Shown here piece after piece: positions 16,376-24,926 of a stretch of 50,903 nucleotides of DNA (positions within the stretch are counted from its first letter, which is position 1; every line of letters begins with the position of its first letter). The notes beneath the pieces were generated by a model, which searched no databases, was not told the origin of the DNA, and worked only from the letters and a program-made list of their open reading frames with translations. The translations under genes and the position numbers were made by a program. The stretch is from Alphaproteobacteria bacterium (GTDB taxonomy: Bacteria > Pseudomonadota > Alphaproteobacteria > Bin95): positions 1 through 50,903 of the forward strand of contig JAJEIH010000114.1 in assembly GCA_022827685.1 (NCBI GenBank). Direction: 5' to 3'.

Positions 16376-16834
16376 ATGGTCCAGAGATCGTTTCCCGTCA
16401 CATGGGACGAACTGCATCGGGATACCAAGGCGCTGGCCTGGCGGCTGAGCGAAGCCGGGCCGTTCAGGGGCATTGTCGGTATCGCGCGGGGCGGGCTGGT
16501 GCCAGCGGCCATCGTGGCGCGCGAACTGGAATTGCGCTTCGTTGAGACCGTCTGCATTTCATCTTACGACGACCGCGACCAGCGCGACCCCGTGGTCCTG
16601 AAGGCGCTGGAGGACGAGGACGGCGAGGGCCTGCTGATCGTGGACGACCTCGTCGATACGGGCGTTACCGCCCGCATCGTGCGCACCATGCTGCCCAAGG
16701 CGCATTTCGCCACCGTCTATGCCAAGCCGGCGGGGCGGCCGATGGTCGATACCACGGTGACGCAGGTGAGCCAGGACACCTGGATCGTCTTTCCGTGGGA
16801 CGACGACGTGCCGATCAGCGAGCAGACCGCGTAA
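16376..16834 (+). CDS. gpt: Xanthine phosphoribosyltransferase
   Basis: Gpt salvages xanthine, guanine and hypoxanthine by transferring phosphoribose from PRPP. The 152-residue protein aligns well from memory with the E. coli enzyme: [40 protein letters not shown], the PRPP-binding [11 protein letters not shown] at 86-96, and [12 protein letters not shown]. The start codon immediately follows the acyl-CoA dehydrogenase stop (16373-16375), so translation is probably coupled. The SMP-30 gene follows after 16 bases. Confidence 0.92.
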   Translation: MVQRSFPVTWDELHRDTKALAWRLSEAGPFRGIVGIARGGLVPAAIVARELELRFVETVCISSYDDRDQRDPVVLKALEDEDGEGLLIVDDLVDTGVTARIVRTMLPKAHFATVYAKPAGRPMVDTTVTQVSQDTWIVFPWDDDVPISEQTA

Positions 16835-16850
16835 AGAGGCGGTAGAGGGA

Positions 16851-17705
16851 ATGGAACAGCTCGCAACCGGCTACGGCCTGATCGAAGGGCCCGTCTGGGA
16901 CGCGGCCCGGCAATGTCTCTATTTTTCCGACGTGCCGAACGGCGGGGTGTTCCGGCTGGACGCGGACGGCAGCGTCTCCGTGCAGTTCCCGCACCGCCGG
17001 GGCATAGGCGGCATGGCGCTGCACGAGGCGGGCGGTCTGGTGGTCGGCGGGCGCAACCTCGCCTTCAAGGCCTTCGCCGGCGGGCCGAGCCGGGTGCTGC
17101 TCGACAACGACGTGACCGAGCATGCCGTCGGCTTCAACGATTTCACGACCGATCCGCAGGGCCGCCTGTGGGCGGGCTCGCTCGCCTTCCGGGTGTTCGG
17201 CGGGGAGGAGCCGCGGCCGGGCCACCTGCACCGGGTCGATCTCGACGGCAGCGCGCACACGCTCTCGGACGGAGTGATGCTGACCAACGGCATGGGCTTC
17301 TCGCCGGACGGCGCGCGGCTCTACCACTCGGATGCCCGCGCGGAGCTCATCCGCGTCTATGACGTGGACGAGGCGGGCGGCGTTTCTCCCTGGCGGGTGT
17401 TCGCCCGCCTGCCGGAGGACGTGCCGGACGGGCTTGCGGTGGCGGCCGACGGCACGGTCTGGGTTGCGCTCGCTCATGGCGGCCGGGTCGCCGTGTTTTC
17501 GCCGGAGGGCGAGGAAATCCGCTCGATCCCGGTGCCGCTGCCGATGGTCACGAGCGTCTGCTTCGGCGGCCCGGACCTCCGCGACCTCTACATCGTCACC
17601 GGCTCGCGCGGCGGCCCGCACGAGAATTGCGGCGCCGTATTCCGCATCCGCGCCGATACCCCCGGCCTGCCGCTGGCCGATTGCCGCGTGCAACTGCCGA
17701 AGTGA
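16851..17705 (+). CDS. SMP-30/gluconolactonase/LRE family protein
   Basis: The 284-residue protein is a six-bladed beta-propeller lactonase type. Metal-binding features of the family are visible: E12 in LIEGPVWD, an Asn in the VGFNDFTTDPQGRLWAG segment, the TNGMGFSPDG segment, and the Asp in PDGLAVAADG. Members hydrolyse sugar lactones or related esters; the substrate here is unknown. It has no signal peptide, so it acts in the cytoplasm. It lies in a same-strand run between gpt and a PPOX flavoprotein gene. Confidence 0.85.
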   Translation: MEQLATGYGLIEGPVWDAARQCLYFSDVPNGGVFRLDADGSVSVQFPHRRGIGGMALHEAGGLVVGGRNLAFKAFAGGPSRVLLDNDVTEHAVGFNDFTTDPQGRLWAGSLAFRVFGGEEPRPGHLHRVDLDGSAHTLSDGVMLTNGMGFSPDGARLYHSDARAELIRVYDVDEAGGVSPWRVFARLPEDVPDGLAVAADGTVWVALAHGGRVAVFSPEGEEIRSIPVPLPMVTSVCFGGPDLRDLYIVTGSRGGPHENCGAVFRIRADTPGLPLADCRVQLPK

Positions 17706-17715
17706 AAGGCGGGCA

Positions 17716-18405
17716 ATGACAGACAGGAAAGGAACCGCCGTGCGCACCACCGCTCCCAGCAACCGCGCGCGCCTGCGCCGCAAATATGAGCGCGGGCGCT
17801 ACGACAAGCAGAGCCTCTACGAGATTCTCGATTCCTGCCTGCTCGCGCATGTCGGCTATGTGCTGGACGGCGCCCCGGTGGTCACGCCGACGCTCTACTG
17901 GCGGGAGGGGGACCACATCTACTGGCACGGCTCTTCCGCCAGCCGGATGCTGCGCAAGTCCGCAGGCTACGAGGTCTGCCTGACGGTTTCCGAACTGGAC
18001 GGGCTGGTGCTGGCGCGCTCGGGCATGCACCACTCGGTCAACTACCGCTCCGCCATGCTGTTCGGCACGGCCAGCAAGGTCACGCGGCGCGACGACAAGG
18101 TCGAGCGCATGCGCGTCTTCGTCGAGCAGATGTTTCCCGGCCGCTGGGAACAGCTGCGCGAGATCAACGAGCAGGAAATCAAGGCGACGACCATCCTCGG
18201 CATGCCCATCGACGAGGCGGCGGCCAAGGTCCGCGCCGGCGGCCCCGTCGATGACGAGGAGGACTACGGCCATCCCGTCTGGGCGGGCGTCATCCCGTTC
18301 GTTCCGAAGGCGCCCGGCGCGCCGATCCCCGACGACCGCCAGGACCCGGACACGGCCGTGCCGGACCATGTGCGGCGTTACCGGGTGGCGCGGACGGTTT
18401 GCTGA
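17716..18405 (+). CDS. Pyridoxamine 5'-phosphate oxidase family (PPOX) protein
   Basis: The 229-residue protein belongs to the split beta-barrel FMN-binding group, close to the NimA-like branch: YEILDSCLLAHVGYV, PVVTPTLYWREGDHIYWHGS and the KSAGYEVCLTVSELDGLVLARSG segment fit. The ATG at 17716 follows the SMP-30 stop by ten bases. Such proteins reduce or bind flavins, haem or nitro compounds; the true PdxH motifs are not present, so vitamin B6 synthesis is unlikely. It ends 10 bases before the convergent ammonia-lyase gene. Confidence 0.8.
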   Translation: MTDRKGTAVRTTAPSNRARLRRKYERGRYDKQSLYEILDSCLLAHVGYVLDGAPVVTPTLYWREGDHIYWHGSSASRMLRKSAGYEVCLTVSELDGLVLARSGMHHSVNYRSAMLFGTASKVTRRDDKVERMRVFVEQMFPGRWEQLREINEQEIKATTILGMPIDEAAAKVRAGGPVDDEEDYGHPVWAGVIPFVPKAPGAPIPDDRQDPDTAVPDHVRRYRVARTVC

Positions 18406-18415
18406 CCGAAGGCCG

Positions 18416-19603
18416 TCAGCCGCCGGCGGCCACGAGCGCGGCGTAGCTCTCCGGGTCGGTCGCTCCTTCGGAGCCGATCAGCAGCACGCGGGACTCCCCG
18501 TCCAGGCCGAGCGTCCGGCGCATGTCCCCGCTCCGGGCGGCGGCGATGAGCGCGGCGAGGCCGGCGACCGCGCTTTCGCCGGCCTCGATCTCCGGGTCGC
18601 CGCCGAGCGGCCGCGCGAGCAGGCGCATGGCGGGGCCGACGAAGCTCTCCGGCACGGTCAGGAAGTCGCCCGCCTCTTCCGCCAGGATCTCCCAGGCCAG
18701 GGCCGAAGGCTCGCCGCAGGAGAGGCCGGCCATCAGCGTTTCCTCCCCGATGCGGATGTCCGTCATACCCCCGGCGCGCGCGCTCTCGAACAGGCAGGCG
18801 GCAAGCGCGGGCTCCACCACCGCGATGCGCGGCGCCTCCCCGCCCCAGTGCTGGCGGAGGCCCGCGGCGGCGGCGGCCGCCAGCCCGCCCACACCCGCCT
18901 GCAGGAAGGCATGGGTCGGCGGCCGGTCCAGAGCATCGCACACCTCTTTCACCATCACGCCGTAGCCTGCCATCACGTCGCGCGGGGTCTCGACATAGCC
19001 GGGCCAGGAAGTGTCCGAGACCGCGAACCAGCCGTTCTCTTCCGCTTCCTCGCGGGAGAACCTCACCGAGTCGTCGTAATTGCCGTCGATCCGGACGACC
19101 TCGGCGCCGAGTGCCCGCATGGCCGCCGCTCGGGCCTCGCTTACCCCGGCATGGATATAGATGCGGCAGGCGGCGCCGAAGCGCCGGCAGCCCCAGGCGA
19201 GCGAGCGACCGTGATTGCCGTCCGTCGCCGTCACCAGCGTGATCCGGGCCGCAAGCGCCGCATGCCTGCCCGCGCGGATATCCGCCGGCGAAACGGGCCG
19301 CCCGAGCGCCGCGGCAATCTCCCGCCGCAGCACCAGGAGCGCCGCATAGGCCCCGCCGAGCGCCTTGAAGCTGCCGAGGCCGAAGCGCGGCCCCTCGTCC
19401 TTGTAGAGCAGCTTCGCGAGGCCGAGAGCGCCCGCCAACGCATCCAGCTCGAAAAGCGGCGTCGGCGCGTAGCGTTCCCACGCGGCAATCTCCGCTGCGG
19501 CACCGGCGAAACCGGCGGCGGTCAACACGCGGCCTGCGGCGTCCCCGCTCCGGCGCAACCCCGCGGCATGCCCCAGCCGCGCGCTGTCGAACTCGTCGAG
19601 CAT
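18416..19603 (-). CDS. dpaL: Diaminopropionate ammonia-lyase
   Basis: This PLP enzyme converts 2,3-diaminopropionate to pyruvate and ammonia. From the ATG at 19603 the protein has 395 residues, the usual size. It shows YAPTPLFELDALAGALGL near 45-62, KDEGPRFGLGSFKALGGAYA with the PLP lysine K80, ATDGNHGRSLAWG, and the QAGVGGLAAA phosphate-binding loop. An AGGGGA ribosome binding site precedes the start. It is divergent from the creatinase gene with 126 bases between, a possible shared control region for amino-nitrogen catabolism. Confidence 0.87.
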   Translation of the reverse strand: MLDEFDSARLGHAAGLRRSGDAAGRVLTAAGFAGAAAEIAAWERYAPTPLFELDALAGALGLAKLLYKDEGPRFGLGSFKALGGAYAALLVLRREIAAALGRPVSPADIRAGRHAALAARITLVTATDGNHGRSLAWGCRRFGAACRIYIHAGVSEARAAAMRALGAEVVRIDGNYDDSVRFSREEAEENGWFAVSDTSWPGYVETPRDVMAGYGVMVKEVCDALDRPPTHAFLQAGVGGLAAAAAAGLRQHWGGEAPRIAVVEPALAACLFESARAGGMTDIRIGEETLMAGLSCGEPSALAWEILAEEAGDFLTVPESFVGPAMRLLARPLGGDPEIEAGESAVAGLAALIAAARSGDMRRTLGLDGESRVLLIGSEGATDPESYAALVAAGG

Positions 19604-19729
19604 CCGGCCCGTCCCCTGGCTTGCAAGGCCGCCGGCATGGCAGCAGCGGCCGCACTTGTCGAGACCCCTTTGCCGCCGGCCCCGAACATGCTGCACTCCG
19701 CCGGCTCATCGAGACGCAGGAAGACGGCG

Positions 19730-20932
19730 ATGGAACAGCTCAAGACGATCCGCAACGGCGCGAAGGCCGTCCCCACATTCTCCGCCGCCGAGATGGAGCG
19801 CCGGCTCGCCGCGCTGCGCGCGCATATGGCGGAGAAGCGGATCGACGCCTGCCTGTTCACCTCCTATCACAACGTCAACTATTTCAGCGATTTCCTCTAT
19901 TGCGCCTTCGGCCGCCCCTTCGGCCTCGTCGTCACGCATGAGGGCCAGACGACGATCACGCCGAATGTGGACGGCGGCCAGCCGGCGCGCCGCAGCTTCG
20001 GCGGCAACCTCGTCTATACCGACTGGCACCGGGACAACTACTTCGCCGCCGTCAAGGCCCTCATTCCGGACGGCTGGCGGGTCGGCGTCGAGTTCGACCA
20101 CCTGACGGTCGAGAGCTTTCGCAAGCTGCAGGGCGCGCTGCCCACCTCGGAGCTGGTCGATGCCGGCAAACCCGCCATGGCCATGCGCATGGTGAAGTCC
20201 GCGGAGGAGATCGCCTGGATAAAGGAAGGCGCGCGCATCGCCGACGTAGGCGGGGCGGCCGCAGTCGAGGCCATCGCCGTCGGCGTGCCGGAACATGAGG
20301 TGGCGCTGAACGCCACGCAGGCCATGGTGCGCGAGATCGCCCGCAGCCAGCCGCATGTCGAGCTCATGGACACATGGTCCTGGCTCCAGTCCGGACTCAA
20401 CAGCGACGGCGCCCACAACCCCGTCACCTCGCGCCGGATCGAGCGCGGCGACATCATGGTGCTGAACTGCTTCCCGATGATGGCCGGCTACTACGCCGCG
20501 CTCGAACGCACGCTCTTCGCGGAGGAGTGCTCCGACGACCATCTGAGGCTCTGGCGGATCAATGTCGAGGTCCACGAGGCGGGCCTGGCGCTCATCCGCC
20601 CCGGCGCGCGCTGCTCCGACATCGCGGCCGAACTCAACGCCATCTACGAAGGCTACGGCCTGCTGGAACACCGCACCTTCGGCTACGGCCACAGCTTCGG
20701 CGTGCTCTCCCACTATTACGGCCGCGAGGCCGGCCTGGAGCTGCGCGAGGACGTGGAAACCGTGCTGGAGCCCGGCATGGTGCTCTCGATGGAGCCGATG
20801 ATCATGATCCCGGAAGGCCAACCCGGCGCCGGCGGCTACCGCGAACACGACATCCTGGTGGTAACGGAAGACGGGGCGGAGAACATCACGGGGTTTCCGT
20901 ACGGGCCGGAGCACAACATTGTGGGGAACTAA
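19730..20932 (+). CDS. Creatinase (creatine amidinohydrolase)
   Basis: Creatinase hydrolyses creatine to sarcosine and urea. The 400-residue protein matches the Pseudomonas enzyme closely in remembered segments: FTSYHNVNYFSDFLYCAFGR, YTDWHRDNYFAA, LMDTWSWLQSGLNSDGAHNP with the catalytic histidine (His229 here), FGYGHSFGVLSHYYGREAG and SMEPMIMIPEG. It has the pita-bread fold of M24 peptidases but lacks a metal site, as creatinases do. No sarcosine oxidase, creatininase or urease is in the window, so the complete pathway is not shown. The start has a weak ribosome site; the N-terminal KTIRNGAKA matches the family start. Confidence 0.9.
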   Translation: MEQLKTIRNGAKAVPTFSAAEMERRLAALRAHMAEKRIDACLFTSYHNVNYFSDFLYCAFGRPFGLVVTHEGQTTITPNVDGGQPARRSFGGNLVYTDWHRDNYFAAVKALIPDGWRVGVEFDHLTVESFRKLQGALPTSELVDAGKPAMAMRMVKSAEEIAWIKEGARIADVGGAAAVEAIAVGVPEHEVALNATQAMVREIARSQPHVELMDTWSWLQSGLNSDGAHNPVTSRRIERGDIMVLNCFPMMAGYYAALERTLFAEECSDDHLRLWRINVEVHEAGLALIRPGARCSDIAAELNAIYEGYGLLEHRTFGYGHSFGVLSHYYGREAGLELREDVETVLEPGMVLSMEPMIMIPEGQPGAGGYREHDILVVTEDGAENITGFPYGPEHNIVGN

Positions 20933-20962
20933 AGGAGTTTAGATACGAAAGTGACCAGGGGA

Positions 20963-20978
20963 GCGGCTAATCAGCCGC
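20963..20978. terminator. Hairpin after creatinase
   Basis: A perfect six-base stem GCGGCT and AGCCGC with loop AATC starts 30 bases after the creatinase stop. There is no T tract, so function as an intrinsic terminator is only a possibility. Confidence 0.35.
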
Positions 20979-21030
20979 CCGCATGATGTTCCCCGGCGTG
21001 TCCGGTATCGGCTCCGGCATCTTCGGTCTT

Positions 21031-21219
21031 TCAGGGAAGCAACTTCAGTACCGCGACAGCCACGCTGACAACAGCGATCATTGCGCCGATCATCCGCTAG
21101 TCATGATTGTTAATGTCCCGCGTCAATCGCGCCTCAAGCTGCCCCATCCTGTCAACCACCCGGGTTTCAAGGGACGCCAGATCGGCTTTGGTCGCGAACT
21201 GCCCGGTTTCGGCGTTCAT
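21031..21219 (-). pseudogene. Small coiled-coil membrane protein interrupted by an amber codon
   Basis: From an ATG at 21219, with GGAGGG about nine bases before it, a frame encodes 40 residues (MNAETGQFATKADLASLETR and on, a coiled coil). It meets TAG at 21097-21099, then continues in the same frame for 21 codons (RMIGAMIAVVSVAVAVLKLL P) to TGA at 21031-21033. The two parts together have the usual layout of small bacterial coiled-coil proteins with one C-terminal membrane helix. The stop therefore looks like a recent nonsense mutation. A second, intact protein of similar layout lies at 49218-49493. A truncated 40-residue product may still be made. Confidence 0.65.
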
Positions 21220-21389
21220 GCCGTCTTTCCCTCCAACCCCCATCCTTTAGATCATAGGGGCAGGCGATCAGAGCTATCAAATGCCATTTGCTCATCTACG
21301 CCATTCCGTCCGCGCATCCCCGCTCCCGCAATCGCCAGCGCGCCGCCGCCGCTTGCGCCCCCCGCCCCGCGCCGCTCTAATGCGGGCCC

Positions 21390-21914
21390 ATGAAATACAT
21401 CCTCGAAGACCGGCGGGTGGAAGCGCATGAGAGCGCCTTCATTGCGCCGAACGCGGTGTGCATCGGCAGCGTGCGCGTGCTGCGCAACGCCTCGATCTGG
21501 TGGAACGCGGTGCTGCGCGGCGACTACGAGCCCATCGAGGTGGGCGAGGAGACCAACATCCAGGACGGCTCCGTGCTGCACACCGACCCCGGCTCGCCGC
21601 TCGTGCTCGGGCGCAATGTCACCGTCGGCCACATGGCGATGCTGCATGGCTGCCTCGTCGGCGACGGCACCGTGATCGGCATCGGCGCGGTGGTGCTGAA
21701 CGGCGCCAAGATCGGCAGCAATTGCGTGATCGCCTCCAAGGCGCTGGTGCGCGAGAATGCCGAGATCCCCGACAATTCCATGGTGGTCGGCATTCCCGGC
21801 AGGGTCATCCGGCAGGTGACGCCGGAGATGTCCGCCTTCTTCGCCGAGCAGAACCAGTGGTATGTGACCAACCGGGCCCGCTTCAAGGAAAGCCTCCGGC
21901 CCCAGGACGACTGA
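21390..21914 (+). CDS. Gamma carbonic anhydrase family protein
   Basis: The 174-residue protein has a left-handed beta-helix of hexapeptide repeats and the three metal-binding histidines H64 (VLHTDPG), H81 and H86 (VTVGHMAMLHGC). Members hydrate carbon dioxide or serve as thioesterase-like partners, like PaaY and YrdA. Downstream, after 20 bases, is a CoA transferase gene, a frequent association for PaaY-like proteins. It heads a five-gene same-strand run to 25130. The region before it holds the broken coiled-coil gene on the other strand. Confidence 0.88.
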   Translation: MKYILEDRRVEAHESAFIAPNAVCIGSVRVLRNASIWWNAVLRGDYEPIEVGEETNIQDGSVLHTDPGSPLVLGRNVTVGHMAMLHGCLVGDGTVIGIGAVVLNGAKIGSNCVIASKALVRENAEIPDNSMVVGIPGRVIRQVTPEMSAFFAEQNQWYVTNRARFKESLRPQDD

Positions 21915-21934
21915 CCGACCAGCGAGAGACCGAC

Positions 21935-23158
21935 ATGACCGACGACAGCAACCGCGCCCTTGCGGGCGTCCGCGTGCTCGACCTGACGCAATTCGAGGCG
22001 GGCCCCTCCTGCACCGAGGCGCTGGCATGGCTCGGCGCCGACGTGGTCAAGGTCGAGCGGCCGGGCTCCGGCGAGCAGGGCCGTTTCGCCTCCACCGACC
22101 GGCCGGGCGTGGACAGCTACTATTTCATGCTGCTGAACGCGAACAAGAAGAGCGTCACCGTCAACCTGAAGAGCCCGGAAGGGCTGGAGACGGTGAAGGC
22201 GATGATCGCCAAGGCGGACGTGATGATCGAGAATTTCGCGCCCGGCGCGATCGAGCGCCTCGGCCTCGGCTACGATGTCGCCAAGGCGATCAACCCGCGC
22301 ATCATCTACGCCCAGGTGAAGGGCTTCGCGCGCGGCGGGCCTTACGAAAAGTTCCTCTCCTTCGACATGATCGGCAAGGCGGTGGGCGGCGTCATGGCGA
22401 TCACCGGCGACCCGGACGGGCGGCCGATCAACCCCGGCCCCACCATCGGCGACACCGGCACCGGCCTGCACATGGCGATCTCGATCCTGGGCGCGCTCTA
22501 CCAGCGCGGCCGCACCGGCGAGGGCCAGCATATCGAGGTCGCGATGCAGGACGCGATGATCAATTACTGCCGGCTCGCCTATGCCGTGCAGGCGACTACC
22601 GGCGCGGCCGCGCCCCGGCGCGGCAACGAGGTCATCATGGCCGGCAGCGCGCCCTCGGACGTGTTCCTCTGCGCGCCCGGCGGGCCCAATGACTATGTCT
22701 ATATCTACACGACCCGCGCCTCGAACCTCCACTGGGAGCGGCTCTGCGAGGTGATCGGCCGGCCAGAGCTCAAGGACGACCCGCGCTTCGCCACCGCGCC
22801 CGCGCGCTCGGCCAACCAGAAGGACCTCGACGAGGCCATCACCGCCTGGACCAGCCAGCGCAGCAAGGAAGAGGCGATGGAAGCCATCGGCGCGGCCGGC
22901 GTGCCGGTCGGCGCGGTGTTCGATTCCAAGGAGCTTTCCGACAGCGAGGACATGCGCGCGCGCGGCATCTTCCAGACCGTGCAGCATCCCGAGCGCGGCG
23001 ATTTCCTGATGCCGGGCTGGCCCGTGAAGATGTCCGGCAACGACGTGCCGGTCCAGTGCTCCCCCACGCTTGGCGAACACACCGACGAGGTGCTGTCCGA
23101 CTGGCTCGGCCTCTCCGGCGGCGAGGTGGAAGCGCTGCGCGACAAGGGCGCCGTCTGA
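21935..23158 (+). CDS. Family III CoA transferase, formyl-CoA transferase-like
   Basis: This 407-residue protein transfers CoA between carboxylic acids. It starts LAGVRVLDLTQFEAGPSCTE, has MIENFAPGAIERLGLGY near 97-113, a likely catalytic D144 in the FLSFDMIGKAVGGV segment, GDTGTGLHMAISILGALYQR, and AMQDAMINYCR, which resembles formyl-CoA:oxalate CoA transferase (Frc). No oxalyl-CoA decarboxylase is next to it, so oxalate use is not proven. The ATG at 21935 is the family start; the open frame further upstream overlaps the carbonic anhydrase gene. It is clearly different from the CoA transferase at 4586. Confidence 0.87.
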   Translation: MTDDSNRALAGVRVLDLTQFEAGPSCTEALAWLGADVVKVERPGSGEQGRFASTDRPGVDSYYFMLLNANKKSVTVNLKSPEGLETVKAMIAKADVMIENFAPGAIERLGLGYDVAKAINPRIIYAQVKGFARGGPYEKFLSFDMIGKAVGGVMAITGDPDGRPINPGPTIGDTGTGLHMAISILGALYQRGRTGEGQHIEVAMQDAMINYCRLAYAVQATTGAAAPRRGNEVIMAGSAPSDVFLCAPGGPNDYVYIYTTRASNLHWERLCEVIGRPELKDDPRFATAPARSANQKDLDEAITAWTSQRSKEEAMEAIGAAGVPVGAVFDSKELSDSEDMRARGIFQTVQHPERGDFLMPGWPVKMSGNDVPVQCSPTLGEHTDEVLSDWLGLSGGEVEALRDKGAV

Positions 23159-23208
23159 CCGGCGGCGTCCCCATCCGGAACCGATAGAACGAAGGAACTC
23201 ACCGTCCC

Positions 23209-23940
23209 ATGTCAGACAATATCGCCGAGCAGCTGGCGCCGACCGGCGTGCTGCGCGCGGGCATCAACATGTCCAACTTCCTGCTCGTCACCGGCCGCAC
23301 GGAGTCGGGCGATCCTGACGGGGTAAGCCCCGACATGGCCCGCGCGCTGGGCGAGCGGCTGGGCCTGCCGGTGAAGATGGTGCCCTTCGCCACCCCCGGC
23401 GAACTGGCGGACGCAGCCGCCGACGACGCCTGGGACATCGGGCTGATCGGCGCCGAGCCGCAGCGCGCGGAGAAGATCGCCTTCTCGCTTGCCTACTCGG
23501 AAATCGAGGCGACCTACCTCGTGCCGCCCGGCTCGCCGATCCGGTCGGTCGAGGAGGTGGACCGGCCCGGCATCCGCATCGCCGTATCGGCCCGCAGCGC
23601 CTACGAGCTCTGGCTCTCGCGCAACATCAAGCATGCGGAGCTTGTACTGGCGCAGGGCCTCGGCGCGGCCTTCCAGCTGTTTGTGGACGAGGGATACGAG
23701 GCGCTTGCCGGCCTGCGTCCGGGGCTGATCGGCGATGTCGAGAAGCTGCCCGGCGCGCGCATACTCGACGGGCAGTTCTCCGCCGTGCAGCAGGCCATCG
23801 GCGTGCCGCGCTCGCGGCCCGGATCCGCCGCGGCCTTCGTCGCGGAGTTCGTGGAGGAGGCCAAGACGGGCGGCCTTGTCGCCAGCCTGATCGCCCGCCA
23901 CGGCGTCGAGGGCCGCCTGATGGTGGCCGCGGCGGGATAG
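23209..23940 (+). CDS. Solute-binding protein (family 3 type) lacking a signal peptide
   Basis: The 243-residue protein has the periplasmic binding-protein fold of the amino-acid ABC family: LRAGINMSNFLL, GVSPDMARALGERLGLPVKM, AADDAWDIGLIGAEPQRAEK, FSLAYSEIEATYLVPPGS. However, the N-terminus (MSDNIAEQLAPTG) is hydrophilic and no upstream in-frame extension gives a signal peptide. It is therefore probably cytoplasmic, with no transporter permease nearby. It lies between a CoA transferase and a nucleosidase-like gene; it may be a ligand sensor or enzyme derived from the fold. Confidence 0.72.
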   Translation: MSDNIAEQLAPTGVLRAGINMSNFLLVTGRTESGDPDGVSPDMARALGERLGLPVKMVPFATPGELADAAADDAWDIGLIGAEPQRAEKIAFSLAYSEIEATYLVPPGSPIRSVEEVDRPGIRIAVSARSAYELWLSRNIKHAELVLAQGLGAAFQLFVDEGYEALAGLRPGLIGDVEKLPGARILDGQFSAVQQAIGVPRSRPGSAAAFVAEFVEEAKTGGLVASLIARHGVEGRLMVAAAG

Positions 23941-23969
23941 CGCCGCGCCGGTTCGGAAGGGTCCTGCCC

Positions 23970-24899
23970 ATGCGACCGGCGGCAGCCATGCGCAGGCTGG
24001 TAGCGTTCGCCCTGGTTCTGGCCGCCGGTCTCTGGACGGCGGCGGCGCATCCGGCCGGGGGCGAGGACCGGCTGACGGCCGTCGTCTCGGCCTTCCCGCC
24101 GGAAATGGCGGTTCTGAGGGCGGAGCTTGAGGACGCCGCCTCGCAGTCCGTGAACGGCGTGGAGTTCGTCACGGGCCGGCTCGAGGGCCGCAAGACCGTG
24201 CTCTTCCTCAGCGGCATCAGCATGGTCAACGCGGCCATGACCGTGCAGCTTGCGCTCGACCGCTTTCCCATCGACCGGATCGTCTTTTCCGGCATCGCCG
24301 GCGGCGTCGATCCGGGCCTCGACATAGGCGATGTCGTCGTCGCCGAACGCTGGGGGCAGTATCTCGAAGCCGTCTTTGCACGGAAGGTCGGGAACGGCTG
24401 GGAAAAACCGCCCTTCTTCGAATACCCCTATGCCAATTTCGGCATGATGTTCCCGCGCTCCGTCACCGTGGCCCGCGCCGGCGCGGCCAAGCCCGAAACC
24501 CGCTTCTGGTTCCCGGTGGACGAAGCGATGCTCGCCGGAGCCAGGCGCGCGGCGGTGGGCGTCGCGCTCGAGCGCTGCGCCGGGGAGGACAAGTGCCTGC
24601 CGCAGGCGCCGAAGATCGTTGTCGGCGGCTCGGGCGTATCGGGCGGCGCCTTCATCGACAATGCGGAGTTCCGGGACTACGCCTTCCGCACCTTCGGCGC
24701 GCGCCTGCTCGACATGGAGAGCGCGGCCGTCGCCCATGTCGCCCGGGCGAACGGCGTGCCCTTCATCGCCGTCCGCAGCCTGTCGGACCTCGCCGGCGGC
24801 AGCGGGCAGGCGAACCGGCTGGAAGTGTTCTTTCGCCTCGCGGCCGGCAATGCCACCCGCGTCGTCAAGGCCCTGCTCCGGGAAATGCCGGACGGCTGA
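23970..24899 (+). CDS. Exported nucleosidase family protein (MTA/SAH nucleosidase-like)
   Basis: The 309-residue protein starts with an arginine-rich n-region and a hydrophobic stretch (LVAFALVLAAGLWTAAA), a signal peptide likely cut near residue 26-30. The rest has the phosphorylase/nucleosidase fold: VFSGIAGGVDPGLDIGDVVV, LDMESAAVAHVARANGVPF and RSLSDLAG, including the Met-Glu pair that contacts ribose and the Asp of SD that protonates the base. The cytoplasmic MTAN enzymes lack a signal peptide, so this is a periplasmic relative with unknown nucleoside substrate. A GGAAGGG site precedes the start. Confidence 0.78.
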   Translation: MRPAAAMRRLVAFALVLAAGLWTAAAHPAGGEDRLTAVVSAFPPEMAVLRAELEDAASQSVNGVEFVTGRLEGRKTVLFLSGISMVNAAMTVQLALDRFPIDRIVFSGIAGGVDPGLDIGDVVVAERWGQYLEAVFARKVGNGWEKPPFFEYPYANFGMMFPRSVTVARAGAAKPETRFWFPVDEAMLAGARRAAVGVALERCAGEDKCLPQAPKIVVGGSGVSGGAFIDNAEFRDYAFRTFGARLLDMESAAVAHVARANGVPFIAVRSLSDLAGGSGQANRLEVFFRLAAGNATRVVKALLREMPDG

Positions 24900-24926
24900 A
24901 CCGTTGCAACAAGGGAGGAGCCCGGC

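Noticed and set aside
20983-21393. 136-codon plus-strand frame before the carbonic anhydrase gene
   Set aside because: It has no similarity or ribosome site and covers the broken coiled-coil gene on the other strand.
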